Assembly (NCBI GenBank): GCA_902779535.1
Contig: CACZBX010000010.1
Span: 1-61,637, forward strand
Direction of reading: 5' to 3'
DNA length: 61,637 nt
Origin: an uncultured Bacteroidales bacterium
GTDB lineage: Bacteria > Bacteroidota > Bacteroidia > Bacteroidales > Bacteroidaceae
Below are positions 37,224 to 47,481 of the stretch, one piece after another. Position 1 is the first letter of the stretch; each line of letters starts with the position of its first letter. Made by a program: the position numbers and the translations under genes. The notes under the pieces are model-generated. The model was not told the origin of the DNA. It saw nothing but the letters and a program-made list of their open reading frames with translations, and ran no database searches.

Positions 37224-38135
37224 TTAGAATAATTTCTCTGGATAAACGCCGGCGTCCATCAAGGCTTTCAGTTTAGCAACTACTTCCGGACGATCTTCCG
37301 GATATGTTACGCCAAACCACTTGCTGGTTGTATCCAACACTTCAACCGTAGCGGTACCATCGTTGATTACCTTATCCACCAACAGTGGGATAAAGAATTC
37401 GCTCTTCAGATTAGCCATGTTCTTAGGATCGCTCAGGAAGCCTTTGAAATAATCCATGCTATAATCGAAGTAATCAGGAGTGAAGCCCCAGAAATTCATG
37501 CTGACCGGAGTGTTTTCAGGAGTAGCTACCCAAACATCGTTCTCGTCAAGATACTTCACTTCGCCATCCATACGTTGGATTTTCGTGCGCTCTACGACAG
37601 AAGTCAATAAGTGTTGATCGTTTGTTCCGCAGATACCACGAGAAACCGTACCACTCTCGCTCAAAGTATTGCCTACACGGAAGCCGACCATGGCATATTT
37701 ATTCTTTGAACCTTCAGGCAACTTGCTCAGGAACTCACCCATCACCTTGAAAGAATCCGGACCATAATAGTCGTCACAGTTGATCACTGCAAACGGTTCT
37801 TTGATCACGTCCTTACCCATCAAGACAGCGTGGTTCGTACCCCAAGGTTTCGTTCTGCCTTCAGGAACGGTAAATCCTTCAGGAATATCGTTCAATGATT
37901 GGAATACCAATTCACAAGGGATATGGCCTTCATACTTAGAAATAATCTTCTTACGGAAATCGTCTTCAAAATCTTTGCGGATAACGAATACTAACTTTCC
38001 AAATCCAGCATGAATAGCATCGTAGATGGAATAGTCCATAATGGTTTCACCGTTAGGACCCAGACCGTCCAATTGTTTTAAGCCACCATAACGGCTGCCC
38101 ATACCTGCAGCCAAGAGAAATAGAGTAGGTTTCAT
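37224..38135 (-). CDS. Sugar-phosphate nucleotidyltransferase
   Basis: 303 residues. The N-terminal NTP-binding signature LLAAGMGSRYGGLKQ (7-21) and the NCDDYYG metal/substrate segment mark the NTP_transferase family that makes NDP-sugars from sugar-1-phosphates. No hexapeptide C-terminal domain is present. The branch is common in Bacteroidales and its substrate is not settled; I do not recognise it as RfbA, GalU or MurU. Minus-strand -7 TAAATTTG at 38170-38177. Monocistronic by spacing and terminator. Confidence 0.8.
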   Translation of the reverse strand: MKPTLFLLAAGMGSRYGGLKQLDGLGPNGETIMDYSIYDAIHAGFGKLVFVIRKDFEDDFRKKIISKYEGHIPCELVFQSLNDIPEGFTVPEGRTKPWGTNHAVLMGKDVIKEPFAVINCDDYYGPDSFKVMGEFLSKLPEGSKNKYAMVGFRVGNTLSESGTVSRGICGTNDQHLLTSVVERTKIQRMDGEVKYLDENDVWVATPENTPVSMNFWGFTPDYFDYSMDYFKGFLSDPKNMANLKSEFFIPLLVDKVINDGTATVEVLDTTSKWFGVTYPEDRPEVVAKLKALMDAGVYPEKLF

Positions 38136-38238
38136 AACATATTTATATTAAGTTGTTCAATTGTTTCCGCAAATTTACAAATTATTCGCTAACAACCTTG
38201 ACAAAATTCAAAATATACCACGAATAAATCTGATTTTA

Positions 38239-40581
38239 TCAGAATGGATATCCAATCGCCAGGTGTAGTCCAAGAGCATCTTTGAACCTTGGGATATTAT
38301 AATACCCGCTCTTACCCGTATCGTACGGAGCATGAAGAGCCACACCTAAGTCGACACGTACTACCAGGAACTCCATGTCGTACCGTAAGCCGAAACCGGT
38401 CCCCAAAGCCAAGTTTTTTCCAAACTTCTTGAACGTGAACTTTCCACCAGGGCGAGATTCATCTTCGCGAAGCAACCAGATATTACCGGCATCGAGGAAG
38501 GCTGCACCATTCAACTTTCCGATGAGTGGGAAGCGATACTCCACGTTGGCTTCAAGTTTGATGTCGCCTGCCTCATCAATATACCCGAAACGGTTTGCTG
38601 CATCGGGATGATAAGATCCAGGGCCAAGCGAACGGATGGTAAAGGCACGGATACTGTTTGCTCCGCCTATATAGAACTGCTCGCTATAAGGAGCAAACAG
38701 TTGGTTACCATACGAGTAGATGATTCCTCCCATCAGTCGCGTAGCGATCTGATGCTTTCCATTCACGTTAAACAGGGCGCGCCATTCAGACGTAAGTTTG
38801 ACGAACTGAGCAAACGAACTGTTCAAGAACTTCTTTTCTCTTTCCTTGAGCCCTTTGCCAAAGGCTGCATAAATCAGCGAAGTGATGTTTCCGGCCGAGG
38901 TGATGGATGTTTCCCACCAGTAACGGTGATTTAACTTATCACGGGAATTGTCGTATGTGAACGTATATCCCATCGCTGGGATGAACTGATTACTTAAACT
39001 GAGTGCCAAAGATTGGTTCACGTGAATGATGGAATCAAATTCTGCCGTAGTATGCTGGAGTGTATTGAACGTCAGACGGAAAGGAGTGACCGTATGTTTC
39101 CACTTACGACTGTTCTGGAAATCGTACGAGATGGTACCGCCGAACGAGAGCATCTGGAAGAAACGTGCACGATTTAACTGATTGGCATAGAGTTTAAACG
39201 TGGTATGCGATGGGAAACGGTACCGGTTTCCCCCTTCATTAGTCCACGGTAGGATCAAACCCGGATATTCCAAGGCCACGGATGCACCCAGTTCGTATGA
39301 ATTCAAGCGATTTCTCTCTTCCTTATTCAGGCCGGAAGCATTCGTCTGCCATTCGTACGAGCCTTTGAGTTGGAAAGAAAGAGAAGCTGCCGAACGAAGG
39401 AAGTTTTTCTTTGTGACACTGAGCACAGCACCCGGACCTGCTTGGTCGGTACTCTTCATCGCTGCATTCAATTCAAGAGAAGCCTCATACGGCTGGTCGA
39501 ACATGGCCATCACATCCACGTTCAACGTGTCACAAGTAGCAGTCGAATCCTTTGGCGTAAACGTAAACTCGGTCATTTTGAATATGCCCAATCGAGTTAA
39601 CGCGTCCTGAGTGATCGTCTGCCGCATCTGGGAATACAGCCGGCCCTTTCGCAAATAATACCTATGTTGTATGACCGACGGACGGAGGCCTGGCTTCTCG
39701 CCCGTATACCTCACAGTAATATCCCCAATCTGGATGGAATCGTAGGTGACACGACGTGAAGGACGATTCGAATCAAACAGCGTAAAGGTCGTGTTCCCGA
39801 TATAATACTGTTTTCTTGTTCGTTCAGGGAGACCATTCCGGTTCGTTATCTTCATTGCCACATATCCCGGGCGCTGAATGGTATCAGCAAAGAAAGTCAC
39901 ATATTCAGGGCGGTAATAGAAATATCCGTGGTTCCGAAACAGATTATACAGACGAGTGCGTTCACTTTCCAACTTCAAGACACTGAAATGATCGTTACGG
40001 CGAAGGAGCCTTTCATCATAGTGAGCAAGGATCAGGCTGTCGGCACGCTGAGGGAAGTTCACATACATCAACGTGTCAAGGTAATAAGGTTTTCCCATAT
40101 CGACAAAGTACGAAGCCTTGGTCTTCCTCGGATTCTTCATCGTATCCACTTGGTGAGTTACCGTCCCGTTAAAGAAACCAAAGTCGTGTAGCAGGTTTGT
40201 GGCAATCTTCGCTCGTGTCTCAGGACGTACCGTCGACATGTACACCGGTGTCGTTCCTAACTTTCTGAAGATCCAGTTGCCCAAGCCTTTCTGATCCTGA
40301 TATTTTTGGAATCCATTGAAGATCCACAAGCCGAAAGCGAACGGATGCCGGAGAGAACTGCTCCCCATTATTGAAGTGTTGGGAGGATAACTAAGGGCGG
40401 CTTCAACCTCTTCCATGGCTTGCAAGCCCACTTCCGACTTATCCTTATTCGTCACCTTTAAATCTTTGATACCGACATATAAGGTTTCATCAGCCGGAAG
40501 GTTCTTTGTTGAGGAACAACCCGTCAGAAACAAAAACGTCAATGTCAAAGATAGTATGACCCAATGATTAATTTTCTTCAT
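38239..40581 (-). CDS. TamL: BamA/TamA family outer membrane lipoprotein
   Basis: The start MKKINHWVILSLTLTF at 40581 gives a lipoprotein signal with C22 in LTGCSS; the frame is open 30 bases further upstream. Of 780 residues the N-terminal part holds POTRA-like repeats and the last about 400 residues an Omp85 barrel ending LHLAIGYPF. It contains the FYIGGANSIRAFTIRSLGPG segment of the conserved barrel core. A lipid-anchored TamA is the Bacteroidota variant described as TamL. Its start overlaps the end of tamB by 14 bp. Together they are thought to assist insertion of outer membrane proteins or lipid transport. Confidence 0.9.
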   Translation of the reverse strand: MKKINHWVILSLTLTFLFLTGCSSTKNLPADETLYVGIKDLKVTNKDKSEVGLQAMEEVEAALSYPPNTSIMGSSSLRHPFAFGLWIFNGFQKYQDQKGLGNWIFRKLGTTPVYMSTVRPETRAKIATNLLHDFGFFNGTVTHQVDTMKNPRKTKASYFVDMGKPYYLDTLMYVNFPQRADSLILAHYDERLLRRNDHFSVLKLESERTRLYNLFRNHGYFYYRPEYVTFFADTIQRPGYVAMKITNRNGLPERTRKQYYIGNTTFTLFDSNRPSRRVTYDSIQIGDITVRYTGEKPGLRPSVIQHRYYLRKGRLYSQMRQTITQDALTRLGIFKMTEFTFTPKDSTATCDTLNVDVMAMFDQPYEASLELNAAMKSTDQAGPGAVLSVTKKNFLRSAASLSFQLKGSYEWQTNASGLNKEERNRLNSYELGASVALEYPGLILPWTNEGGNRYRFPSHTTFKLYANQLNRARFFQMLSFGGTISYDFQNSRKWKHTVTPFRLTFNTLQHTTAEFDSIIHVNQSLALSLSNQFIPAMGYTFTYDNSRDKLNHRYWWETSITSAGNITSLIYAAFGKGLKEREKKFLNSSFAQFVKLTSEWRALFNVNGKHQIATRLMGGIIYSYGNQLFAPYSEQFYIGGANSIRAFTIRSLGPGSYHPDAANRFGYIDEAGDIKLEANVEYRFPLIGKLNGAAFLDAGNIWLLREDESRPGGKFTFKKFGKNLALGTGFGLRYDMEFLVVRVDLGVALHAPYDTGKSGYYNIPRFKDALGLHLAIGYPF

Positions 40582-43500
40582 CCTTTTTCTTTTTAAACAA
40601 GAATAGATCACTCAGCTTATCCAACTTACGATGAAGGACATAGCCGACACCTGTCTCGACAACCTCACCTTCGAGAACACTCTCATAGTTGCGGTCGTGG
40701 AACAGTCGAATGTACCTCGTACCAGAGTTATCCAAACGATATTCGATCGACACCTTATCAATGAACGATTCCGTTTGTGCAGCCGAGTTGCCTGTAGACA
40801 CCGTTCCCCCGACAACGACACGCACCCGATTGTTCCAGAAACGTCGGGCGAACTGGAAATTATAATCGGTATGACGGCCTCGGTCATCATCAAGCGTCTC
40901 AACTCCCAAGTCGAAATCCATCGACTTGCCTACAATATCCGAGATCTGACTTTGCAGGAAGGTATTCAAGGCATTGTTCACGTTGTATGCACCGCTTGCT
41001 GTATTCGACTCCGACATATAAGTTCCTGTTACCAGCATGGTAACGGCCAGTCGGCTCTGCTGTTCATCACTCATTGCCGACAATTCATTTTGGATGGATG
41101 CATCCTCAGGTGCTGAAAGGACGAAAGCCAATCCTAGTTGCTCGAGTGTCTCCGTCAGTTTCACGCCCACATCAAAGCTGACCATCCGCTCGGCATGTCC
41201 GTCTGTACCGACACGAGCACGGACTCGTTCCAATGCCTGGATGTTCATCTTGGGGTTCATGACTGGCCCCGTCCACTCCAGGTAACTGCCATTCTGGATA
41301 TTAAAGGTCTTAAGTGGGATCACCGGAATCTGATATTTCATTTCACCGCTCACAAACGAATAGCGTCCCGTCAAAGTCATATCGCCATGCTGATCGTACT
41401 TGAACGACAAATCGCCTCCTCCTTCCATCAACATATAGTTTGATCCATCCTCCGCAATATTGATACGAGCCTGCACGGCTTGGTCGATATGCATTTGTAA
41501 AAGCAAGTCCACACCCGTCATCGTCGTATTCCGGAAATCCTCCGTTTCAACGGATGTGGTATCATTGAAGTTCACGAATGTCACCATATCACCAAGACGG
41601 TCATTGACCATCAGAGGTGAATCCTTCATGACATAAGTGAAATCGGAATTCCCCAGGACATTCATATTTCCACGCACGGACAGTTCGCCAATCACTCCTC
41701 GCAAGAAAGCTGTGAAATCCACATAAATCTTTCCAAAGGCCGTGGCACGCTTGGTCTGCGGAGCGTTTATCAACTCGTAGTTCGTGGCTTTCATCCTCAG
41801 GTTTAACTTTGTCTCATCGATTTTACGCATATCTACCGTCCCGTTGACCGTTAAAGGTGACTTCCCTTTCGTATAAACATTGAAGACTTTTAAAGTCATC
41901 TGACTGTTTTCGATGGTTACCGGACGGTTATCCATAAAGAATCGTGCCGAGTAGTCGGGGAAGAACATGGCAACAGAGTCCATTGAGAGTTCGCCGTCTA
42001 TCCTTGGGTTCGATGGATTACCTTTTAAAGATAACGTTCCAACCAGACCTCCCTCAAACTCTATCAAGTTATCGGGGATGAATGGATTGGCCACGAAGAG
42101 GGGGAACTTCGACAAATCGAGGTCGGCTGTGATAGAACTCTTATCATTATCCGCAGTTAGATAGGAACCACTGATATGAGCGATCTCATCTCCGTCTTTC
42201 GAAAGGAACCCGTTGATGAAATGGTCATTAGACAAGCCTGGCAGGTAAACACCATTGGCTTCCCAGTTACCCATCTTCGTTCCTTCATAGACAAAGTCGT
42301 TCATCTTCAAGGAAGCACTCCACAACGGCGTATGATCTTCGACAATATAGTGCAAATCCAAGTCGACAGCACCTGCCATATTCGGCATATATGGAATGAT
42401 ACGACGGAATTCGTTCAAGTTTATATGACTCAGTTCGAGTGTCATATCCTGCTGTGCCAGTGAATCTGCATGATTGGAATAGAACTGCAGCCCGGTGTTA
42501 TCCTTATCAAACAACGACACTTCCGCATCGATACGTCCAGATTCCTTGATGAAGATATAATTGTCGGCATTCAACTCGAACGGGCGATAGACCAAAACCG
42601 GTTTATCCGGGTATAATTGGATGTTGATTCCTTCTTGCTGAAGTTCAGCCCTTGCACCCAGATAAGCCCCCACCTCATTCTTATCATTGAGGTATTGCAC
42701 TTCCACGTTTCCATTGTTTCCAGAAAGGCGGCCTACGATGCTGGCGACAAATGCCTCTTGCCTTTTCTGCTTATTCGCTTTTATACCACTTTTCAGATGA
42801 ATGCCTGTAGAATCCTGATTCAAGTTGAAAAAGGCGGAGTCCATCCGCAAGCTATCGAAGGTCAGTCCTCGAAGATAGCCTTTCGCACTTAGGCCATCCA
42901 ACGAAGATGTGTTCATCTGAAGCGACAGATCTTTATAGCCAATGCCTTTAATCGCCAAGTAATTTTGAATCGGATTCTCACGGCCCGAAGTCATCTTGAC
43001 ATACATCGTCGGAAGAAAATCCTTCCAAACATCATGGCGGAGTTCACGTTGCTCCCACTGGCGAGTGATTTCTTTGGACAACAGATCATATGCCCGTGTC
43101 AAATCATCGACATTTCCTTGGGCAAGCAAGGATAAGTCCAGATCACCTGCTCTTAAGTATCCTTGCGTGTATTCACTGGAAGAAGCAATTCCACCATACA
43201 AATCTTTTGGGAACAAGGTTTTCTTTAGCGACCGTAACGTAGCATTTGTTACCGCCAAATCTAAAGAATAGTTCTTCTTCATGTCCGACTTTAAGTTTAC
43301 CTTCACCGTTTGCGAGGTAATGATGGGATCGGCTGACAGATGAAGCCCGGCCCAATCCATCCGGTCGATGTTTAGTTTCAAGGAAGCTTCGACATCGTTG
43401 CGCATCAGATGTCCATCAAGTTGAGCGGTTGTCATCAACAGCGAATCATTCACCGTCAACACTCCGCTTAACTGATGCTCCCGTAACGATGCCTTCACGT

Positions 43501-45277
43501 CGGCATCCGACAAAGCATAATGTCCATACCGTGCATGATCGATCTTGCCGTCTAACTCCATGTACGTTCTTCGGGAATAGAAGTCGAGTCCTTCACCATG
43601 AAGGTTCACCGCCCCCGAAACTGTACACAACGAGTCCATGAGCATGAACTCATGCACAGACAGATGATGCAACTTGGCTTCAGCTGAATATCGTTGCGAG
43701 GCCATATCATACAGAGCATTCAACTGGGCAGTGTGAACGATTGGTATGTCACGTATAGTAAGGCTGTCTACTTGTACCGAATCCTGAATAGCCGGTTCCA
43801 TCTCCCTATGAGCATTGAAAAAAGCGTTCACTCCTATCTGCGGACCGTTAAGTGCCACCTCTCCACCCATCGAACTATTCGGAGGTAACATGTAACCATC
43901 TGTAATTCGAGAAAGGAAACTCATGTCGTGCATATTCGACTGAAAGGAGATGTCCCCCATCCGGCGCACGCTGTCGGTCAGGTAATGCAGTGTCCCTTCC
44001 GCTTTCAAGTCGAATGCTGTGGGCAGATCAGCTCGCAAAGCTGTCAAACGAAGGTGATTCAGCGTACCATTGGCCCCTACACGAAGGCGGAATGGCTCCT
44101 TCGGATAGTTCTGAAATGCATTTCTTCGTTCTTTCGGCAAGTAAAGTAGGATGTCAGGCTTCCTGACATCAGCCATCAGGCGAACAGAGAGGTTCGCATC
44201 CTTGTTATCAAGGACATCCCAATCAATATGGGCTTGCATCTCCGCATACGAAGACCCCGTTTCCAATTTCATCTGAGGAATATGAAGTGTGACCGTATCG
44301 GTATGTAAATGTCCTTCCAATGATTTTATTTCCAACCCTGAACGTTCCTTCAGCGCCATCTGACGAACGATGGCATGCCATTTTTTCTCTTGATAAGAAA
44401 GAGAGTCTATTTGGAAGGACATGTTCTTGAATGCCAAGTGTGAGAGGTCAACACCATCCATACGGACTACCGTATCCGCCTGAGCCTGCATCCATAAAGA
44501 GTCTAAGAGCAAACGGTTTCTGCCAAGCGTGTCTAAAGAGGTTACGTGAGCTTCACGGTCATAACGCAAAGTACTGCTTTCCAATTTTGCCGACAAAGCA
44601 CGATATAAGGAATGTCGCAAGTCCACATCCAAGTCGTTCACCTTCAGGGACGACAGATAGGCTTGCAGGGAGAGGCTATCCTGAGGCATGAGAAGCCGGA
44701 CAAACGAACGGTTAATGGTTCCTTTCTTCAATTGGATGAGCCAAGGGGTCTCGGTAGACGTGGTATCTTCAGCCGTTGTATCATTCAGGCAAATCACGAA
44801 TCGAGCCTCATCCAACGACAAGTCATCGGCCAGCACATACTCTTTGGGAATATCTACCGGATGACTGGATAAAGACAAAGTCTTAGCCCGCCCCACAACC
44901 TGAACGCCCGAAATTAAATCCTTCGAGTTCAGGTATGTATCATACAACGAAACACGATCGATCTCCAAGCGTTTCTTTAGAAGAGGCCACATCTGAAGAT
45001 TTAACTCAAGCTGACGGGAATCCAACAAGGTGTCTTGCTCGTGCGTGACTACACGAACATCTTGAAGGACGACATCAATAGGGAATGACAGGGAGATACG
45101 ACCAATCGACACATTCATACCGAACGTTTGGGAAGCATAAGCCGTTGCCTTTTTCACCGCAAACCGTTGGACTGGAGGGAAATAGATTAAAAAACATACA
45201 AGCAATAGCAAGATAAAAGGAAGAGCGATCAATCCGACTGCTATGCTTATGTATTTTTTTCTATTCATGAGTGTCAT
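40568..45277 (-). CDS. tamB: Translocation and assembly module subunit TamB
   Basis: 1569 residues. An N-terminal membrane anchor (YISIAVGLIALPFILLLLVC, about residues 8-30) precedes an AsmA-like start (YFPPVQRFAVKKATAYAS). A very long beta-helical body follows, then the C-terminal DUF490/TamB domain (from about 1150; FDLGVETLDDDRGRHTDYNF near the end). TamB proteins span the periplasm from the inner membrane to TamA/TamL. The length is in the usual Bacteroidota range. Minus-strand -7 TAAGTTTG at 45295-45302. The start could also be the ATG nine bases downstream. Confidence 0.93.
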   Translation of the reverse strand: MTLMNRKKYISIAVGLIALPFILLLLVCFLIYFPPVQRFAVKKATAYASQTFGMNVSIGRISLSFPIDVVLQDVRVVTHEQDTLLDSRQLELNLQMWPLLKKRLEIDRVSLYDTYLNSKDLISGVQVVGRAKTLSLSSHPVDIPKEYVLADDLSLDEARFVICLNDTTAEDTTSTETPWLIQLKKGTINRSFVRLLMPQDSLSLQAYLSSLKVNDLDVDLRHSLYRALSAKLESSTLRYDREAHVTSLDTLGRNRLLLDSLWMQAQADTVVRMDGVDLSHLAFKNMSFQIDSLSYQEKKWHAIVRQMALKERSGLEIKSLEGHLHTDTVTLHIPQMKLETGSSYAEMQAHIDWDVLDNKDANLSVRLMADVRKPDILLYLPKERRNAFQNYPKEPFRLRVGANGTLNHLRLTALRADLPTAFDLKAEGTLHYLTDSVRRMGDISFQSNMHDMSFLSRITDGYMLPPNSSMGGEVALNGPQIGVNAFFNAHREMEPAIQDSVQVDSLTIRDIPIVHTAQLNALYDMASQRYSAEAKLHHLSVHEFMLMDSLCTVSGAVNLHGEGLDFYSRRTYMELDGKIDHARYGHYALSDADVKASLREHQLSGVLTVNDSLLMTTAQLDGHLMRNDVEASLKLNIDRMDWAGLHLSADPIITSQTVKVNLKSDMKKNYSLDLAVTNATLRSLKKTLFPKDLYGGIASSSEYTQGYLRAGDLDLSLLAQGNVDDLTRAYDLLSKEITRQWEQRELRHDVWKDFLPTMYVKMTSGRENPIQNYLAIKGIGYKDLSLQMNTSSLDGLSAKGYLRGLTFDSLRMDSAFFNLNQDSTGIHLKSGIKANKQKRQEAFVASIVGRLSGNNGNVEVQYLNDKNEVGAYLGARAELQQEGINIQLYPDKPVLVYRPFELNADNYIFIKESGRIDAEVSLFDKDNTGLQFYSNHADSLAQQDMTLELSHINLNEFRRIIPYMPNMAGAVDLDLHYIVEDHTPLWSASLKMNDFVYEGTKMGNWEANGVYLPGLSNDHFINGFLSKDGDEIAHISGSYLTADNDKSSITADLDLSKFPLFVANPFIPDNLIEFEGGLVGTLSLKGNPSNPRIDGELSMDSVAMFFPDYSARFFMDNRPVTIENSQMTLKVFNVYTKGKSPLTVNGTVDMRKIDETKLNLRMKATNYELINAPQTKRATAFGKIYVDFTAFLRGVIGELSVRGNMNVLGNSDFTYVMKDSPLMVNDRLGDMVTFVNFNDTTSVETEDFRNTTMTGVDLLLQMHIDQAVQARINIAEDGSNYMLMEGGGDLSFKYDQHGDMTLTGRYSFVSGEMKYQIPVIPLKTFNIQNGSYLEWTGPVMNPKMNIQALERVRARVGTDGHAERMVSFDVGVKLTETLEQLGLAFVLSAPEDASIQNELSAMSDEQQSRLAVTMLVTGTYMSESNTASGAYNVNNALNTFLQSQISDIVGKSMDFDLGVETLDDDRGRHTDYNFQFARRFWNNRVRVVVGGTVSTGNSAAQTESFIDKVSIEYRLDNSGTRYIRLFHDRNYESVLEGEVVETGVGYVLHRKLDKLSDLFLFKKKKDEEN

Positions 45278-45383
45278 TCTTCAGGAACTTAATGCAAACT
45301 TAATGAATTTTGAATGAATAAGCCCTATCCTTCCTACTTTTTTTCGTATCTTTGACGCCAGAATCTTCTAAGTAAAAGACAAT

Positions 45384-46235
45384 ATGCCAAGAATCAATCA
45401 ATTATTATTTATACTACTCACCATCTTAGCCTTTACGGCTTGCGGTGCAGGTTCTAAAAAACAAGCTAAAGATATGGAAAAGGACACCCGTACACTCATT
45501 CAATTCGAAACGACTGTCGGCAATTTCACCGTTGCGTTGTACGACGAAACGCCCCAACATCGTGATAATTTTATCAAGCTGGTAAAGGATGGCGTTTACG
45601 ACAGCACGCTGTTTCATCGCGTCATCAAGAACTTCATGATTCAGGCAGGCGACCCTGATAGCAAAACAGCTTCTGACACTGCCATGCTTGGTGGTGGTGA
45701 CGTAGGCTATACCGTCCCGGCCGAGTTCCTTCCTGAAAAATATTTCCACAAGAAAGGTGTTTTGGCTGCTGCACGACAAGGTGATGAGGTTAATCCTACA
45801 AAAGCATCTTCCGGCTGCCAGTTCTATATCGTCACCGGCAGAAAATTTACCCAAGATCAACTGCTGAACCTTGAGGGCAAAATGAATGAACAACGCGAGG
45901 AAGCCATCTTCGACGAATTGGCCCGCAAGCACATGAAAGAGATCTACAAATTGCGCCGGGCTAACGACAATGCCGGACTGATGCAACTGCAAGATTCTCT
46001 TGAAGCGCAGGCACATAAGATAATCAAAGAAGAAGGGTATTTCAAATTCACGCCCGAACAAGTACAAGCTTATACCACTGTTGGTGGAGCACCACATCTG
46101 GATGGGAACTACACCGTCTTTGGTGAAGTCATAAAAGGTATGGATACCATCGAAACCATCGAGATTGCCAAGACCAATAGAGCAGACCGTCCTCTTGAGA
46201 ACATTCGCATCCTGAAAGCAACCGTCGTAGAATGA
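45384..46235 (+). CDS. Cyclophilin-type peptidylprolyl isomerase lipoprotein
   Basis: 283 residues with a lipobox LAFTAC (C20). The cyclophilin fold begins at about 37 with TTVGNFTVALYDETPQHRDNF, then STLFHRVIKNFMIQAGDPDS, and the substrate-side KASSGCQFYIVTG. An insert of roughly 70 charged helical residues (NEQREEAIFDELARKHMKE...) separates the conserved parts before GNYTVFGEVIKGMD. A periplasmic or outer membrane folding catalyst is likely. A -7 TATCTTTG (45347-45354) lies 29 bp upstream. Its stop overlaps the next ATG by four bases. Confidence 0.92.
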   Translation: MPRINQLLFILLTILAFTACGAGSKKQAKDMEKDTRTLIQFETTVGNFTVALYDETPQHRDNFIKLVKDGVYDSTLFHRVIKNFMIQAGDPDSKTASDTAMLGGGDVGYTVPAEFLPEKYFHKKGVLAAARQGDEVNPTKASSGCQFYIVTGRKFTQDQLLNLEGKMNEQREEAIFDELARKHMKEIYKLRRANDNAGLMQLQDSLEAQAHKIIKEEGYFKFTPEQVQAYTTVGGAPHLDGNYTVFGEVIKGMDTIETIEIAKTNRADRPLENIRILKATVVE

Positions 46236-47476
46236 TCAACGTAAACAGATACCTTCTCTCCAACGGACTGCGAGTAATTCATGAGGAGGACCGTACCACA
46301 CAGATGGTGGCTCTGAACATTCTATATAATGTAGGAGCCCGTGACGAGCATCCCGATCATACTGGTTTTGCCCACCTTTTCGAACATCTAATGTTCGGTG
46401 GAAGTCTTTATATTCCTGATTACGACACTCCTATCCAGATTGCCGGAGGGGAGAATAATGCTTGGACCAATAATGACCTGACGAACTTCTACCTCACGCT
46501 TCCCAAACAAAACATCGAAACGGGCTTCTGGCTGGAGAGCGATCGGATGCTTTCGTTGAGCTTTAACCCCAACGGTCTGGATGTACAACGCCAAGTGGTG
46601 ATAGAGGAATTCAAGCAACGATGCCTCAACCAACCTTATGGCGATGCCGGACATCTAATGCGGGCAATGGCATACAAGGTACATCCGTACCAATGGCCTA
46701 CGATCGGTAAGAAAATCGATCACATTGCTCAAGCCACGATGTCCGAGGTAAAGGATTTCTTCTTCAGGTTCTACGCTCCCAACAATGCCATCCTTGTCGT
46801 CACGGGGAACATATCCTTCGACGAGACAAAGGCATTGGCCGAAAAATGGTTTGGCCCCATTGAGCGGAGAAACGTTCCGGAGCGACATCTTCCTCAGGAG
46901 CCTCAGCAAACAGAAGAGAGAAGACAGGCTGTCGAACGGGATGTACCGGCAGATACTCTATACATGGCTTTCCACAAATGTGACCGGAAGCACCCCGATT
47001 ATTATGCATACGATGCTCTGAGTGATATCTTGAGCAATGGGAAATCCAGTCGCCTGGCTCAACACCTTGTCCGCGAACGCCGCATCTTCAATTCTGTGGA
47101 CGCATACATCTCGGGAAGCATCGATGCAGGTCTCTTCACCATCTTCGGGAAACCGGCCAAAGGAATCTCGCTCGAGGAAGCTGAGAAAGCGGTATGGGAA
47201 GAGCTGGCAACTCTTCAAGAAGAGCAAATTACAGAGGCTGAATTAGAGAAAGTCAAGAACCGTTATGAGAGCAACCAGATCTTCAGCAATATGAACTATC
47301 TGACTGTTGCCACCAACCTGGCATACGCTGAACTGATAGGAAAGGCCGAAGATATCAACGTAGATGTGGCCAACTATCGGAAAGTATCTACACAACAACT
47401 ACAACGAATTGCACAGACTACTTTCCAACACTCAAATTGCTCAACCTTATACTACAAATCCATCCAAAAAGCCTGA
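46232..47476 (+). CDS. M16 family metallopeptidase
   Basis: 414 residues, no signal peptide. The inverted zinc motif HxxEH is H48-LF-E51-H52 (AHLFEHLMF), with the later glutamate expected in VVIEEFKQR. The second half carries the inactive M16_C domain (YMAFHKCDRKHPDYYAYDAL). Proteins of this size act as homodimers or pairs and are likely cytoplasmic peptidases or processing enzymes. It overlaps the cyclophilin stop (ATGA type) and is followed by the MATE gene 5 bp later. Confidence 0.9.
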   Translation: MINVNRYLLSNGLRVIHEEDRTTQMVALNILYNVGARDEHPDHTGFAHLFEHLMFGGSLYIPDYDTPIQIAGGENNAWTNNDLTNFYLTLPKQNIETGFWLESDRMLSLSFNPNGLDVQRQVVIEEFKQRCLNQPYGDAGHLMRAMAYKVHPYQWPTIGKKIDHIAQATMSEVKDFFFRFYAPNNAILVVTGNISFDETKALAEKWFGPIERRNVPERHLPQEPQQTEERRQAVERDVPADTLYMAFHKCDRKHPDYYAYDALSDILSNGKSSRLAQHLVRERRIFNSVDAYISGSIDAGLFTIFGKPAKGISLEEAEKAVWEELATLQEEQITEAELEKVKNRYESNQIFSNMNYLTVATNLAYAELIGKAEDINVDVANYRKVSTQQLQRIAQTTFQHSNCSTLYYKSIQKA

Positions 47477-47481
47477 GCGCA

